Shown here: piece by piece, positions 26,161 to 36,200 of the stretch
Numbering within the stretch: position 1 is the stretch's first letter
Layout: each line of letters opens with the position of its first letter
Source: Dyella sp. OK004
GTDB lineage: Bacteria > Pseudomonadota > Gammaproteobacteria > Xanthomonadales > Rhodanobacteraceae
Reading direction: 5' to 3'
NCBI RefSeq assembly: GCF_900114495.1
Contig: NZ_FOZI01000005.1
Location: 248,001-312,000, forward strand
DNA: 64,000 nucleotides
Position numbers and translations under genes: made by a program
Notes under the pieces: generated by a model
The model's input: only the letters and a program-made list of their open reading frames with translations
What the model was told of the DNA's origin: nothing
Databases searched by the model: none

Positions 26161-29100
26161 ATGAACATGCGCATTTCGGTTACAGGGCATCAGCGTCTGT
26201 CGGCGTTAATCGGCAGTCTGCTGCTGAGCCTTATGGCGGGCTATTCCGCAGTATCGATGGCAGGCACGGTAGAGCTGAGCCCTGGTCCACCGGCGGCGAC
26301 AATCACCGTGGCGCCGAACCTGGTGCTGACCTTCGATGATTCCGGGTCGATGGGTTCCGACTTTGTCGGTGATTTCCGGCCATACGAATTCAACGCGAAC
26401 GGCACACCGGGTACCGCTGGCTGGAACAGCGACCGCTGGAAGTGTGCGGGAGTCATCGATCCGACCATCACGGACACCACAGATCCCCGCAGTTGGGTGA
26501 TGAACGGTGTCTACTTCAATCCCAAGAATACCTATGCGCTGCCGCTGAAGGCTGACGGTAAGACGACGCTTGCCGCTGCGTCATTCTCTGCGGCCTGGAG
26601 CGACGGCATTACCCAGAACCGTCCGACCAACCCTTCAAATTCATCGAAAACGGATCTGGCGAAGGCGACCTTCTGCGGCAAGACCGGGGCAGGCTACTAC
26701 CGCTACACCGGCCCGGCGTTGAGCAAGGATGCCGATGGCCGCCTGACCACGGGCAGCCAGTCCGCGCTCTATACGAGCGGCAACTGGACCTGGGTTCCGC
26801 TGGACAGCAAGGATCAGCAGAACTTCGCCAATTGGTACTCGTACTACCGCACACGACGCATGGCGGCGGTGAGCGCCATTTCGCTTGCGTTCGCGCCGCT
26901 GAAGGACAACGTGCGCGTGGCTTGGCAGAACATCAATTCCAACGAGCTGTCGAACGCCACCAAGATCTACAAGTTCATCGATGGCGCGGTCACCAGCAAC
27001 GTACGCACGTCCTTTTACAACTGGCTGTTTGCCATTCCGGCCAGCGGCGGCACGCCGAACCGCTCGGCTGCCAAGCGCGTGGGCACCTACTTTACCGATC
27101 GCAGCGGCAGTGACGACAGCAATCCTTATTGGGATCGCGATGTTAACAAGGAGCTGATCTGCCGCAAGAATTTCCACATCCAGATGACCGACGGCCTGTG
27201 GAACGGCGACACGGGTGTAACCACTCCGGGTACGGATACCGCGAACCGCAGTTTGCCGGATGGCGTGCAGAGTTTTTCCACGACCGACCCAGAGAGCAAG
27301 GTCGTCTGGAACGAAGCGAGCAACACCACGCCCACCATGGGTGACATCGCCTTCCACTATTGGGCGACGGATTTGCAGGCCGGCTTGAACAGCAGCACCA
27401 CAAGCCTGTTCGGCAAGGAAACCAATCGGCGGAGGGTGCCGGTGAATATCGTCGATCTTTCCACGACCATGTTCAGCAAGCCATTGGCTGATGGTGCCGA
27501 TCCGCGGAGTAACAAAGAGATTTTCTGGAACCCGGCGAACGACCCGGCGACCTGGCCGCATCTGGTCCAGTACATGATCGGCTTCGGTGCGTCCGGAAAC
27601 CTGATCAACAACGACGCCACCTATGAAAAGTTGCGGAAGGGCAGCCTGGCATGGCCGGTGCCGGCCGTCGGCACCGACGATGGCCGCAAGATCGACGACA
27701 TGTGGCACGCCGCGCTCAACAGCCGCGGCAAATATTTCGGTGTGAGCAGCCCCTCAGCGCTGGTGGATGCTCTCGAGAAGATCATTTCCAGCATTCTCCT
27801 GCAGACCACTACGCCGATGGCGGGCGGCCTCAATGCCGCCGTGCTGACGACAGGGTCGGTCACGTATCTGGCCGGTTTTGATCCGGCGACCTGGAGTGGC
27901 TCGCTCAAGGCCTTTGCCATCGGCCTGGATGGCACTGTCGGCACCGCAGCGTTGTGGGATGGCCGCAGCTTGCTCGATGCGCGTTCGCTGGATTCGCGCG
28001 TGATCCTCACCAGCACGGATGTAGGTGCGGGCAAAGGTGCGGCTTTTACCTGGGCCAATGTGAGTGCGGCGCTGAAAACGGTGGATGCGAACTTCGATGC
28101 GAAAGGCGTCGGCGAGAGCCGCCTGGCCTGGCTGCGTGGTAACCGCAGCAACGAAGGAACCACCTTCCGCAAGCGCGGCTCGATCTTCGGCCCGGTGATC
28201 AACGGCCAGACGGTATATCTGGCTGCGCCGACGGGTGGCTATCTCAATACCTGGCCGAAGGATTCGCCGGAGGCCAAAGGTGCGGAGGCCAAGAAGAGCT
28301 ATGAGCAATTCCGCGCCGATCATCTGAAGCGTGCGCCCACGCTGTATGTGGCCGCCAACGACGGCATGCTGCACGCCTTCGACGCGACCACGTCGACCAC
28401 CGATGCCACCAAGGTCGATGTCACGCCCAGCCCGGGCAAGGAGCGCTGGGCCTATGTGCCGTACTCGGCCTACGGACGACTCAGGGGCTGGTCGTCGCTG
28501 ACCGACTTCAGCTTCATGCCCTCGGTGGATGGCACGCCGGTGACCCGCGATGTGTACTTCGGGACGGGCAGCAAGCAGGGTTGGCACACCATCCTGGTGG
28601 CGGGCCTGCGTCTGGGCGGTCGTGGTGTGTATGCGCTGGACGTGACCGAGGCGGCATCCACCGAAAGCAGCACGTCGGGCAAGGTGATGGGGCCGGCCGA
28701 CCGCGTGCTGTGGGAGTTCAACAACACCAGCACCGGTGGCGCCAATCTCGGCTACACCTTCGGCCGTCCGAACATCGGTCGTCTCGCCAACGGCAAGTGG
28801 GTGGTGCTAGTGCCGGCAGGGTATTTCCCGGAAGGCAGCACGGAGACGGCGGCGGCGAACGCTTTCAGCTCGTTGTTTGTGCTGGATGCACAGACCGGCG
28901 AGCTGCTGCGCGAGCTGAAAACGCCCACCACGGTCACTGGCATCACGGACGCCATCGAGAGCTATGGTCTGTCGACACCGGTGATGGGCGACTACAACAG
29001 CGACCAGGTTGACGATGTGGCCTTCGCTGGCGATCTGCTCGGCAACATGTGGCGCTTCGACCTGACCGACGGCGATCCGTCCAATTGGACGACCGAACTG

Positions 29101-29826
29101 TTCTTCCGCCCCAAGAACCCCGGCTACCGACCGGTGACGGTGATGCCGCGCCTGTTCCCGACACCGGGCGCGAGCGGTTTCACCGTGGTGTTCGGCACCG
29201 GCAAATACCTTGGTGGCAAGGACAACGTGGTCGACGACAACACGCGCGTGCAGGCGGTGTATGGCATCCGCGACAGCGGCAAGGCCGGGCAGGCCGTGGT
29301 GGTGGAGGGCAAGACGCTGCTGGTGCAGCAGACACTGGTGGAGGCGGACAACGTGCGCGGTCTCACCACCCGGACGGTACCCGCCGCCGATGCCGACAAG
29401 AAACCGATCCGCGGCTGGTATTTCGACCTCGATATCGCGGCCGCCAAGGGCGAGCGCGTGGTGGTGGATGCCACCGCGCTGTTCGATTCCGGCCGCGCCA
29501 TCATCACTACGTTGATTCCGCAGACTAACGACCCTTGCGACCCTGCGCCGCGCGGCGCGCTGATGGTGATCGATGCCGCTACCGGCGGAGCGGCTCAAGG
29601 CGTGGATTTCGGTGCCATCGCCGGCTGGCCCGCCGGCTACACCCAGGCCGGTGCGCGCGTCACCAATCCACCCACCGGCGGCTTCCTGCCGGCCACCGTC
29701 TCCATGGGCGGCGGCAAGGTCTTTGTGCCGGGCGTCGACGTCGACAAAGAACCCAAGGAAACATTCTCGTTCGGCGACACCGTGTGGCGCCGGCGTTCGT
29801 GGAGGGCACTCAACAATGATCGCTAA
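26161..29826 (+). CDS. pilY1: Type IV pilus tip adhesin / PilC-type protein PilY1
   Basis: Protein of 1221 residues with a signal peptide (about 1-34). A von Willebrand A-like region starts with a MIDAS motif DDSGSMG (residues 59-65). The C-terminal half is the PilY1 beta-propeller (FVPYSAYGRLR-type context, VAANDGMLHAF, LGYTFGRP). A calcium site is visible as D944-x-N946-x-D948-x-x-x-D952, the element that controls pilus retraction in Pseudomonas PilY1. The protein sits at the pilus tip and helps adhesion and surface sensing. It starts 15 bases after pilX and overlaps the pilE start by 11 bases. Confidence 0.93.
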   Translation: MNMRISVTGHQRLSALIGSLLLSLMAGYSAVSMAGTVELSPGPPAATITVAPNLVLTFDDSGSMGSDFVGDFRPYEFNANGTPGTAGWNSDRWKCAGVIDPTITDTTDPRSWVMNGVYFNPKNTYALPLKADGKTTLAAASFSAAWSDGITQNRPTNPSNSSKTDLAKATFCGKTGAGYYRYTGPALSKDADGRLTTGSQSALYTSGNWTWVPLDSKDQQNFANWYSYYRTRRMAAVSAISLAFAPLKDNVRVAWQNINSNELSNATKIYKFIDGAVTSNVRTSFYNWLFAIPASGGTPNRSAAKRVGTYFTDRSGSDDSNPYWDRDVNKELICRKNFHIQMTDGLWNGDTGVTTPGTDTANRSLPDGVQSFSTTDPESKVVWNEASNTTPTMGDIAFHYWATDLQAGLNSSTTSLFGKETNRRRVPVNIVDLSTTMFSKPLADGADPRSNKEIFWNPANDPATWPHLVQYMIGFGASGNLINNDATYEKLRKGSLAWPVPAVGTDDGRKIDDMWHAALNSRGKYFGVSSPSALVDALEKIISSILLQTTTPMAGGLNAAVLTTGSVTYLAGFDPATWSGSLKAFAIGLDGTVGTAALWDGRSLLDARSLDSRVILTSTDVGAGKGAAFTWANVSAALKTVDANFDAKGVGESRLAWLRGNRSNEGTTFRKRGSIFGPVINGQTVYLAAPTGGYLNTWPKDSPEAKGAEAKKSYEQFRADHLKRAPTLYVAANDGMLHAFDATTSTTDATKVDVTPSPGKERWAYVPYSAYGRLRGWSSLTDFSFMPSVDGTPVTRDVYFGTGSKQGWHTILVAGLRLGGRGVYALDVTEAASTESSTSGKVMGPADRVLWEFNNTSTGGANLGYTFGRPNIGRLANGKWVVLVPAGYFPEGSTETAAANAFSSLFVLDAQTGELLRELKTPTTVTGITDAIESYGLSTPVMGDYNSDQVDDVAFAGDLLGNMWRFDLTDGDPSNWTTELFFRPKNPGYRPVTVMPRLFPTPGASGFTVVFGTGKYLGGKDNVVDDNTRVQAVYGIRDSGKAGQAVVVEGKTLLVQQTLVEADNVRGLTTRTVPAADADKKPIRGWYFDLDIAAAKGERVVVDATALFDSGRAIITTLIPQTNDPCDPAPRGALMVIDAATGGAAQGVDFGAIAGWPAGYTQAGARVTNPPTGGFLPATVSMGGGKVFVPGVDVDKEPKETFSFGDTVWRRRSWRALNNDR

Positions 29827-30244
29827 ACACACGCACGCACACGGCTTCACCCTGGTCGAGCTGATGATCGTGGTGGCGGTGATCGCCATCCTCGCCGCCG
29901 TCGCGATTCCTTCCTATGGCCGCTACGCCTATCGCGCGCGCCGCGTTGACGGCAAGGAACTGCTCCTGCGCATCGCCAATGCGCAGGAGCGTTATTACGC
30001 CACTTTCAATCGTTACGGTGCGTTGACGGATATCGGGTACACCAACCCGGCACCGTCGGAGAAGGGCTACTACTCGGTGACTATTGCGACATCTGCCTCT
30101 GCCGCGCAGGCGTACACCGCCACGGCCAGTCCGGCTGGCGTGCAGGTGAAAGATGTCTGCAAGCAGTTGTCGATCACCAACGCAGGCGTTAAGCAACCCG
30201 ACGCCAGCAACCTCACGGCGAACAACAACGGCCCCTGCTGGTGA
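29816..30244 (+). CDS. pilE: Type IV minor pilin PilE
   Basis: Protein of 142 residues. The prepilin signal is HGFTLVELMIVVAVIAILAAVAIPSY, with cleavage after Gly and Glu5 present; the full hydrophobic helix follows. The body has KELLLRIANAQERYYATFNRY and GYYSVTI, typical of the PilE minor pilin of Pseudomonas and Xanthomonas operons. Two cysteines near the C-terminus (CKQL and the final CW) probably form the pilin disulfide loop. GGAGGG lies before the ATG. The start overlaps the end of pilY1. Confidence 0.9.
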   Translation: MIAKHTHAHGFTLVELMIVVAVIAILAAVAIPSYGRYAYRARRVDGKELLLRIANAQERYYATFNRYGALTDIGYTNPAPSEKGYYSVTIATSASAAQAYTATASPAGVQVKDVCKQLSITNAGVKQPDASNLTANNNGPCW

Positions 30245-30249
30245 ACGCC

Positions 30250-30855
30250 ATGCGCAGACCTCCATCCCGCCAGCGCGGCCTGAGCCTGATCGAGCTGATG
30301 ATCACCATCTTCGTGCTCGCGATTCTGTCGGCGATAGCCGTACCCAACTTCCGCAACCTCATCCACCGCCACCAGATCACCACCGCCACCAACAGCCTCC
30401 TTGCCGCTTTCGCCTATGCACGCAGCGAAGCCGTCACCCGCGGCACCTTCGTCTCCCTCTGCCCCAGCGCTGACGGCAAAACCTGCGCCACCACCACTGC
30501 CTACGACACCGGCTGGCTCATCTACGCCTACCCTGTCGGCACTGACGGTGCTGACCAGGTCTACGACAGCGACCCAAAGAGTGGCTTCCAACTTTTACGC
30601 AACACCTCTGGCCCGCAAAACGTCAGCGTCATCGCCAAAGACAACAAGATCATCAGCTACGGCCAACAAGGCCAACTCAAACGCACCGTCCCCAGCGATG
30701 GCGGCCCATCCCTCAGCTTCGTTGTATGCAACAAAAACGGCGACGGCCAAGCCAGCAATACCTCCGGCGCACCAGGCACGCGGATTGATGTGAGCGGAGC
30801 GGGCGGGGCGAGGAGCAAGACGCTGGCGGGGGATGCAGGGTGTGGGTTCGATTGA
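30250..30855 (+). CDS. FimT/GspH-type pseudopilin
   Basis: Protein of 201 residues with prepilin motif QRGLSLIELMITIFVLAILSAIAVPNF and the GspH/FimT body (SLLAAFAYARSEAVTRGTFVSLC, GWLIY, ISYGQQGQL, ending SKTLAGDAGCGFD). It may bind DNA or prime the pilus, by analogy with FimT of Legionella and Pseudomonas; that is an inference. It ends the operon, whereas fimT/fimU usually comes first. A GTG nine bases earlier (30241) is an alternative start that overlaps the pilE stop. The coding strand here is C+A-rich, opposite to the genes near plus-oriented repeats, and the inverted copy 5 follows. Confidence 0.86.
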   Translation: MRRPPSRQRGLSLIELMITIFVLAILSAIAVPNFRNLIHRHQITTATNSLLAAFAYARSEAVTRGTFVSLCPSADGKTCATTTAYDTGWLIYAYPVGTDGADQVYDSDPKSGFQLLRNTSGPQNVSVIAKDNKIISYGQQGQLKRTVPSDGGPSLSFVVCNKNGDGQASNTSGAPGTRIDVSGAGGARSKTLAGDAGCGFD

Positions 30856-30905
30856 GGGTGGTCTACTGCGGACCGCAGAGCAAGAATGCTAGATAGCAGC
30901 GCGTT

Positions 30906-31311
30906 CCCGAGCACCCATCACCCCACCCCAACCCTCCCCTGTCCCACGGGACTAGCTTCGCGTCGCAAGCAGGGAGGGAGCAAAAGCTCTGCACGGTAGT
31001 GAGTGCTGGACGATCAGGCCGAGAAGAGAGCCATCCCGACGCCTGACACTGGAAAAGGTGTAGCTACAAAGCACACCGCCTGCTCTCAGGCCATTTCTCT
31101 TTGGTTACTTTCTCTTTGGGCCAGCAAAGAGAAAGTGACTCGGACCGCGGCAGCGGTTCGAAAGCCCGCGGCAGGCGAGCCAGCGCACGCAGACGCTAAA
31201 ACCGAGCGACAACGCCACTGGATTCCGGCCTTCGCCGGAATGACGGAGTAGGTGTGTACATCGCAAGGGTCGAACCCTCACCCCGGCCCTCTCCCGAAGG
31301 GAGAGGGAGAA
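30906..31311 (-). repeat. Composite intergenic repeat, copy 5 (inverted)
   Basis: This is the only copy in minus orientation. Read on the minus strand it has a GGGAGAGGG hairpin segment, a REP stem (ATTCCGGC / GCCGGAAT), the full core (complement of about 31031-31200) with the perfect 12-bp hairpin, and a downstream CCCTCCC...GGGAGGG hairpin ending GGGTGCTCGG. It fills the 468-base gap between the convergent fimT-type gene and recD. Confidence 0.9.
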
Positions 31312-31323
31312 GGGCGCAAAGCG

Positions 31324-33273
31324 TCAGCGCAACCGATCCCTCAACCCCGAATGCCTAAACGTCACCCTCCCCACCGCCTCAGCCACCACATCTCCCCCAC
31401 CCACCAACGTAAACCACCGCCGCGCCCGCGTAACCCCCGTATACAAAAGCTCCCGCGTCAGCACGCCGCTAGCCCGCTCCGGCAACACCAGCGCCGTATG
31501 CTCGAACTCGGAGCCCTGCGACTTATGCACCGTCATCGCAAACACCGTCTCCAGCTCGCCCAGCCGCGAAGGCAGGATGAAGCGGATACGTTCCGTCTGC
31601 GCACCGCCACGCGAACCATCGGCGACCAAAAACGCTACACGCAAACGCGGTTCGCCATCGGTGGAAGGCACGCGCAGCGCAATGCCGACGTCGCCATTCA
31701 TCAGGCCGAGGTTGTAGTCGTTGCGCGTCATCAATACCGGCCGGCCTTCGTACCAGTCGTGGCCGGCGTCGATCAGCTGGGTGCGTTGCAGGATGCCGGC
31801 GATCTGCTGATTGAGACCTTCCGTGCCGTAAGGTCCGCTGCGCAGCGCGCATAGCAGCTGGAAGCGGTGAAAGGCGTCGAGTACGTGGCGTGCCCACTGC
31901 GCATGTGCCTCGTCGCCGGCATCGATGGCCGGCCGTTCGCGGCGCAGCTGTTCGAGATAGTGGCGATAGCCCTGCGGAGCATCACCGTCCTGCACAGCGA
32001 AGTGTTCGCGGCCGCCGTGCAGTACGAGGGTGGAAAGTTCGTTTGCATCCGCGACGCCATCGATCCAGGCGATATCCATCTGCGGTGACTGAAACAAGGT
32101 GCGCACACTGCCGAGATCTCCCGCGTTCACGGCCTGCGCCAGGCGGCCGATGCCGCTGGCGGCGTCGAAGCGATGGCTGTGCCGCAGCATCACTACATGC
32201 TGATCCAGTGCGCGGGCATCGCTGCTCACCCATGGCTGCACGTTGTCGCCGGTGGTCGTGCGCAGCCAATCGGCCGTGGTCTGCTCGTAGTGACCGCCTT
32301 CGGCGCGGCGGCATAGATCGCCGAGCACGGCGCCGGCTTCCACCGAGGAAAGCTGATCCTTGTCGCCAAGCAGGATCAACCGTGCGGACGATGGCAGCGC
32401 GGTGAGCACGGCGGACATCATTTCCAAATCGACCATCGAGGCTTCATCGATCACCAGCACGTCCAGCGCCAACGGGTGCGAGGCGTCGTGGCGGAAGCTG
32501 CGGGTGTCGGGGCGCGCGCCGAGCAGGCGGTGCAGTGTGTCGACGGTGGCGGGAATGGCTGCGCGCACGGCGTCGTCGACATCAAGGCGCGCCAGCTGGC
32601 CGTGGATGGACGCGTTGAGCCGCGCGGCGGCCTTGCCGGTGGGTGCGGCGAGACGGATGCGCAGCGGCCGCGGCTGTTCGCGCAGATGCAAGGTCTGCAG
32701 CAGTCCGAGCAGGCGCACCACGGTGGTGGTCTTGCCGGTGCCCGGGCCGCCGGTGATCACGGTGAAGGCGCCATGCGCGGCTAGCGCACAGGCGACACGC
32801 GGCCAGTCCGGCTGTGCGGCGGAGGCGGGAAACAGGCGGGCCAGTTCTTCGCCGAGGTGTGTCGGCACCGCCTGTATTACCGACCAGCGTTCGCTGATTG
32901 CCTGCGCCACCTGACGCTCATGGTTCCAGTAGCGCCGCAGGTACAGTCGTATGCCGTCCAGCACCAGTGGCGTGGCGCCTTCGCCGCTGCCGATCCATAC
33001 AGGCAGGACTTGTGCCTGCAAGGTTCGCTCAATCGCATCGCGCCAGTGCGAGGGCCAGGATTGCTCGTCGGCGAGCGTCCGCCACATGGAAAGGTCGAGA
33101 CAGAGATGGCCGTCGGCCAGCTGTCGGCTGAGCAGGGCGGCGAGCAACAGCCAGCCGGCATCGGCTTGTGCATCCTGTTCGGCGAGGAAGCGCGCGAACG
33201 CGATGTCGAGCGCGCGCAGGCGCTTTTGTTCGGTGGCATGGGCGAGCAGGGCAAGGCGGGAATCAGGCTGCAT
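31324..33273 (-). CDS. recD: Exodeoxyribonuclease V alpha subunit (RecD helicase)
   Basis: Protein of 649 residues, a superfamily 1B helicase. It has Walker A GGPGTGKTT (175-183), VLVIDEASMVDLEMM (motif II), LILLGDKDQLSSVEAGAVLGDL (motif III) and MTVHKSQGSEF (motif V), with the C-terminal VTRARRWF. RecD is the 5'-3' motor of RecBCD in double-strand break repair. It starts 11 bases inside the end of recB. The last 250 bases are extremely C+A-rich on the plus strand, that is G+T-rich on the coding strand, next to the inverted repeat copy 5. Confidence 0.93.
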   Translation of the reverse strand: MQPDSRLALLAHATEQKRLRALDIAFARFLAEQDAQADAGWLLLAALLSRQLADGHLCLDLSMWRTLADEQSWPSHWRDAIERTLQAQVLPVWIGSGEGATPLVLDGIRLYLRRYWNHERQVAQAISERWSVIQAVPTHLGEELARLFPASAAQPDWPRVACALAAHGAFTVITGGPGTGKTTTVVRLLGLLQTLHLREQPRPLRIRLAAPTGKAAARLNASIHGQLARLDVDDAVRAAIPATVDTLHRLLGARPDTRSFRHDASHPLALDVLVIDEASMVDLEMMSAVLTALPSSARLILLGDKDQLSSVEAGAVLGDLCRRAEGGHYEQTTADWLRTTTGDNVQPWVSSDARALDQHVVMLRHSHRFDAASGIGRLAQAVNAGDLGSVRTLFQSPQMDIAWIDGVADANELSTLVLHGGREHFAVQDGDAPQGYRHYLEQLRRERPAIDAGDEAHAQWARHVLDAFHRFQLLCALRSGPYGTEGLNQQIAGILQRTQLIDAGHDWYEGRPVLMTRNDYNLGLMNGDVGIALRVPSTDGEPRLRVAFLVADGSRGGAQTERIRFILPSRLGELETVFAMTVHKSQGSEFEHTALVLPERASGVLTRELLYTGVTRARRWFTLVGGGDVVAEAVGRVTFRHSGLRDRLR

Positions 33274-36200
33274 GCGCTTGCTCCCCCTCGGCGAACAGCA
33301 CGTCCATCGCCTCGATCAGCTGGCGTGGCAGACGTTCGCGATGCACGCCATGGCCTTGCGCGTCGACGCCGCGCAGATACAGATACAGCACGCCGCCGAC
33401 ATGGCGGTCATAGTCGTAGTCAGGCAGGCGCACGCGCAGCTGGCGGTGCAGCGCCAGGGTGTAGATGGCGTACTGCAGGTCGTAGCGCTCGCGCAGCACG
33501 GAGTCGCGCATGGCTTCGGTGGTGTAGGCGCTGGCGTCCGGACCCAGCCAGTTCGATTTGTAGTCGACCACGTAGTAGCGGCCATCGTGTTCGAACAGGA
33601 GATCGATAAAACCCTTGAGCATGCCGTTGAGCTGGTCGCGCAACAGCGGCAGGCGCGGGCGGGCGTCCAGCGTGTGCGCGGTGACCAGTCGATCCAGCAC
33701 GGTGGTGTCCACCCGGTGCGCGGCGAACCAGAATTCCAGTTCGGCGCGATAGCTGGTGGTGCGCTTCAGGTCGCCCAGTGCGAGCGAACGTTCACTGGCT
33801 AGTGGCAGCGGCATGCGCAGCAGTGACGGCAGCCAGCGCGACAGGGTTTCCACCTGATCCTGCCAGGCGTGGCGCTGGCAGCGGCGCACGATCTGCTCCA
33901 TGGCCAGCGACGGATCTTCCGCTACGCGGGCGAAGCCTTCCTCCGCGGCCCATTCCAACAGGTCGTGCAGGAAGGTGCCCGCCATCGCACCGCGAGGGAA
34001 TGCATGAATGCCGCTGCCTACGCTGCTGACCGGAGCCATCGTCGGTTCCGCTTGTTCGATGCTGGCCTCGGCGAGTACATCCTGCGTGGCGGTTTCCGGC
34101 GCGGCGGGTGTGTCGCCGCTGTTGTCCTCGCCATAGCGTAGGGCGCTGTAGCTGGCGATCCACCAGCGCTCGCCGGGCTGGCCGGGATAGCTGCGCGCCG
34201 GCTGCAGTTCGGTAGTTCCGGCGATGGCCAAACGGTATACCGAGGGTTGTGGCATATCGGGCAACGCTTCGATCCGGATCGCTGGCTGATCGCTGGCCAG
34301 TGCGCGCAGCACGGGCATCAGTTCAGTCGGTTCGATCATCTCTCCGCCGGAGAGCAGGTAGCCCAAGGCGGATTTGTGCAGCGATGGTGCCTTCTCATTG
34401 CCCACTCGCACGCAGGCCACGCCCAGCCAACAGGCGTGGCGCGCACGTGTCAGCGCGACATAGAGCAGGCGCAGATCTTCCTGCAGGCGTTCGCGTTCGG
34501 CGCGGCTCCAGGCGTGTTCATCCGGTTGCAGGTCTGCATGCGGCTGGCCTTCGTCGTCGTGCCATACAAAGCTGTCAGTGCGTTTGAGTTCGCGCAAGCT
34601 ACACGCGAACGGCAGCAGCACCAGCGGATATTCCAGACCCTTGGATTTGTGGATGGTCACCACCTTGATCAGTTCCGCCTCGCTTTCCAGGCGCACGATC
34701 TGTTCCTCGGCGGTGTCGGCCTCACCGTCGCGGGCGGCGGCGATCTGTTCGCCGAGATGGCGGATCAGCGCATGTTCGCCGTCCAGCATGGCGGCGGCCT
34801 GCTGCAACAGCTCGGCCAGATGCAGCAGGTTGGTCAGTGCGCGCTCGCCGTCGTCACGCGCCATCCAGCGCGAGGGCAGGTCGAAGCGATGCAGCATGTC
34901 GTGCAGCATCGCCAGCACGCCGTGGCGCAGCCAGGTGTCGTGGAAACGGCGGAAGCGTTCGCCGCATTGTTCCCAATAGCGCTCGTCGCTGTTGAGGCGG
35001 TCGAGTTCGGCATAGCTCTGATCGAGGCTGGGCGTGGCGAGCGCCGCGCGCATGGCGCGATCGGAGCCGGGCTCGGCGCAGGCCTTCAGCCAAAGCAGCA
35101 AATCCTCCGCTTCGGATGAGGCATAGACGGAGTCGCGGTCGGACAGGTACACGCTCTTGAGTCCATGCTCGCGCAGGGCCGAACGTATCGCCGCCGCTTC
35201 TTTGCCGTTGCGCACCAGCACGGCGATATCGCCGGGCTTCAGCGGTACCAGCGGTCGGTCCTTGGCCTGGAGGCCGCAGCGCCCGTGTTGCGCGGCGTCG
35301 AGCAACTGCACCAGCCAGGCCGCGGCTTGCGTGGACAGGCGCAGGCGATAGGCGGTGCTGCCGACGGTCTGGTCCGGGTCCAGCACGGCGAATTGCAGCG
35401 CGGGCAATGGCGCGCCGTCGAGCAGCAGTTGGTCGTCGCGTCCGCGAGCCAGCACCGGCTGGAACGGCAGGCCGTGTTCGCCATGACCGAAGCCGAAGGC
35501 GCCCTGCGGGTGCGAGTCGGCATATTCGTAGACGCTATTCACCGCATCGACCAATGCGGTGGTGGAGCGGTAATTGGTGGTCAGTGTCCAGGTCGGCCGG
35601 CTGGCGGTGTTGCGCGCTTGCAGATACGTATGGATATCAGCGCCGCGAAAACCGTAGATGGCCTGTTTGGGATCGCCGATCAACAGCAGGCTAGTGTCGG
35701 CGCGCTGGGCATAGATGCGACGGAAGATCTGCCACTGCAGCGGGTCGGTGTCCTGGAATTCGTCGATCAGCGCCACCGGATACTGCGTGGCGATGGTGTT
35801 GGCCAGCCGCTCGCCGCTGGGACTCCGCAAAGCGTCGTCCAGGCGCGTGAGCATGTCGTCAAAGCCGAGCTGCGCGCGCTGTCGCTTGGCTTGGTCCCGT
35901 CGCGCGGCGACCCAGGGCGCGGCGTGGGCAAGCACCAGCGGCCTGGCCTGATCGAGTGCGCCCAGGCTTTCGACGGCCTCGTCGATGGCGGCGAAAGCGG
36001 CATGCGCTGGCGCCGTCTTGTTCTTGTTGGCCGAGTTGCTGAGCTTGGTCTGGGTGAAGCGGCGCAATACGGCTTCATCGATGGCTTCGCCCTGAGCCCA
36101 TGTGCGCATGGCGGCCAGATCGTCGGGCATGCGCTTGGCGGGATAGCTGCGTCCGTTGAGCGCTCCTTTGCTCATCGCGGCGCCAATCGCAGTCTCAATC

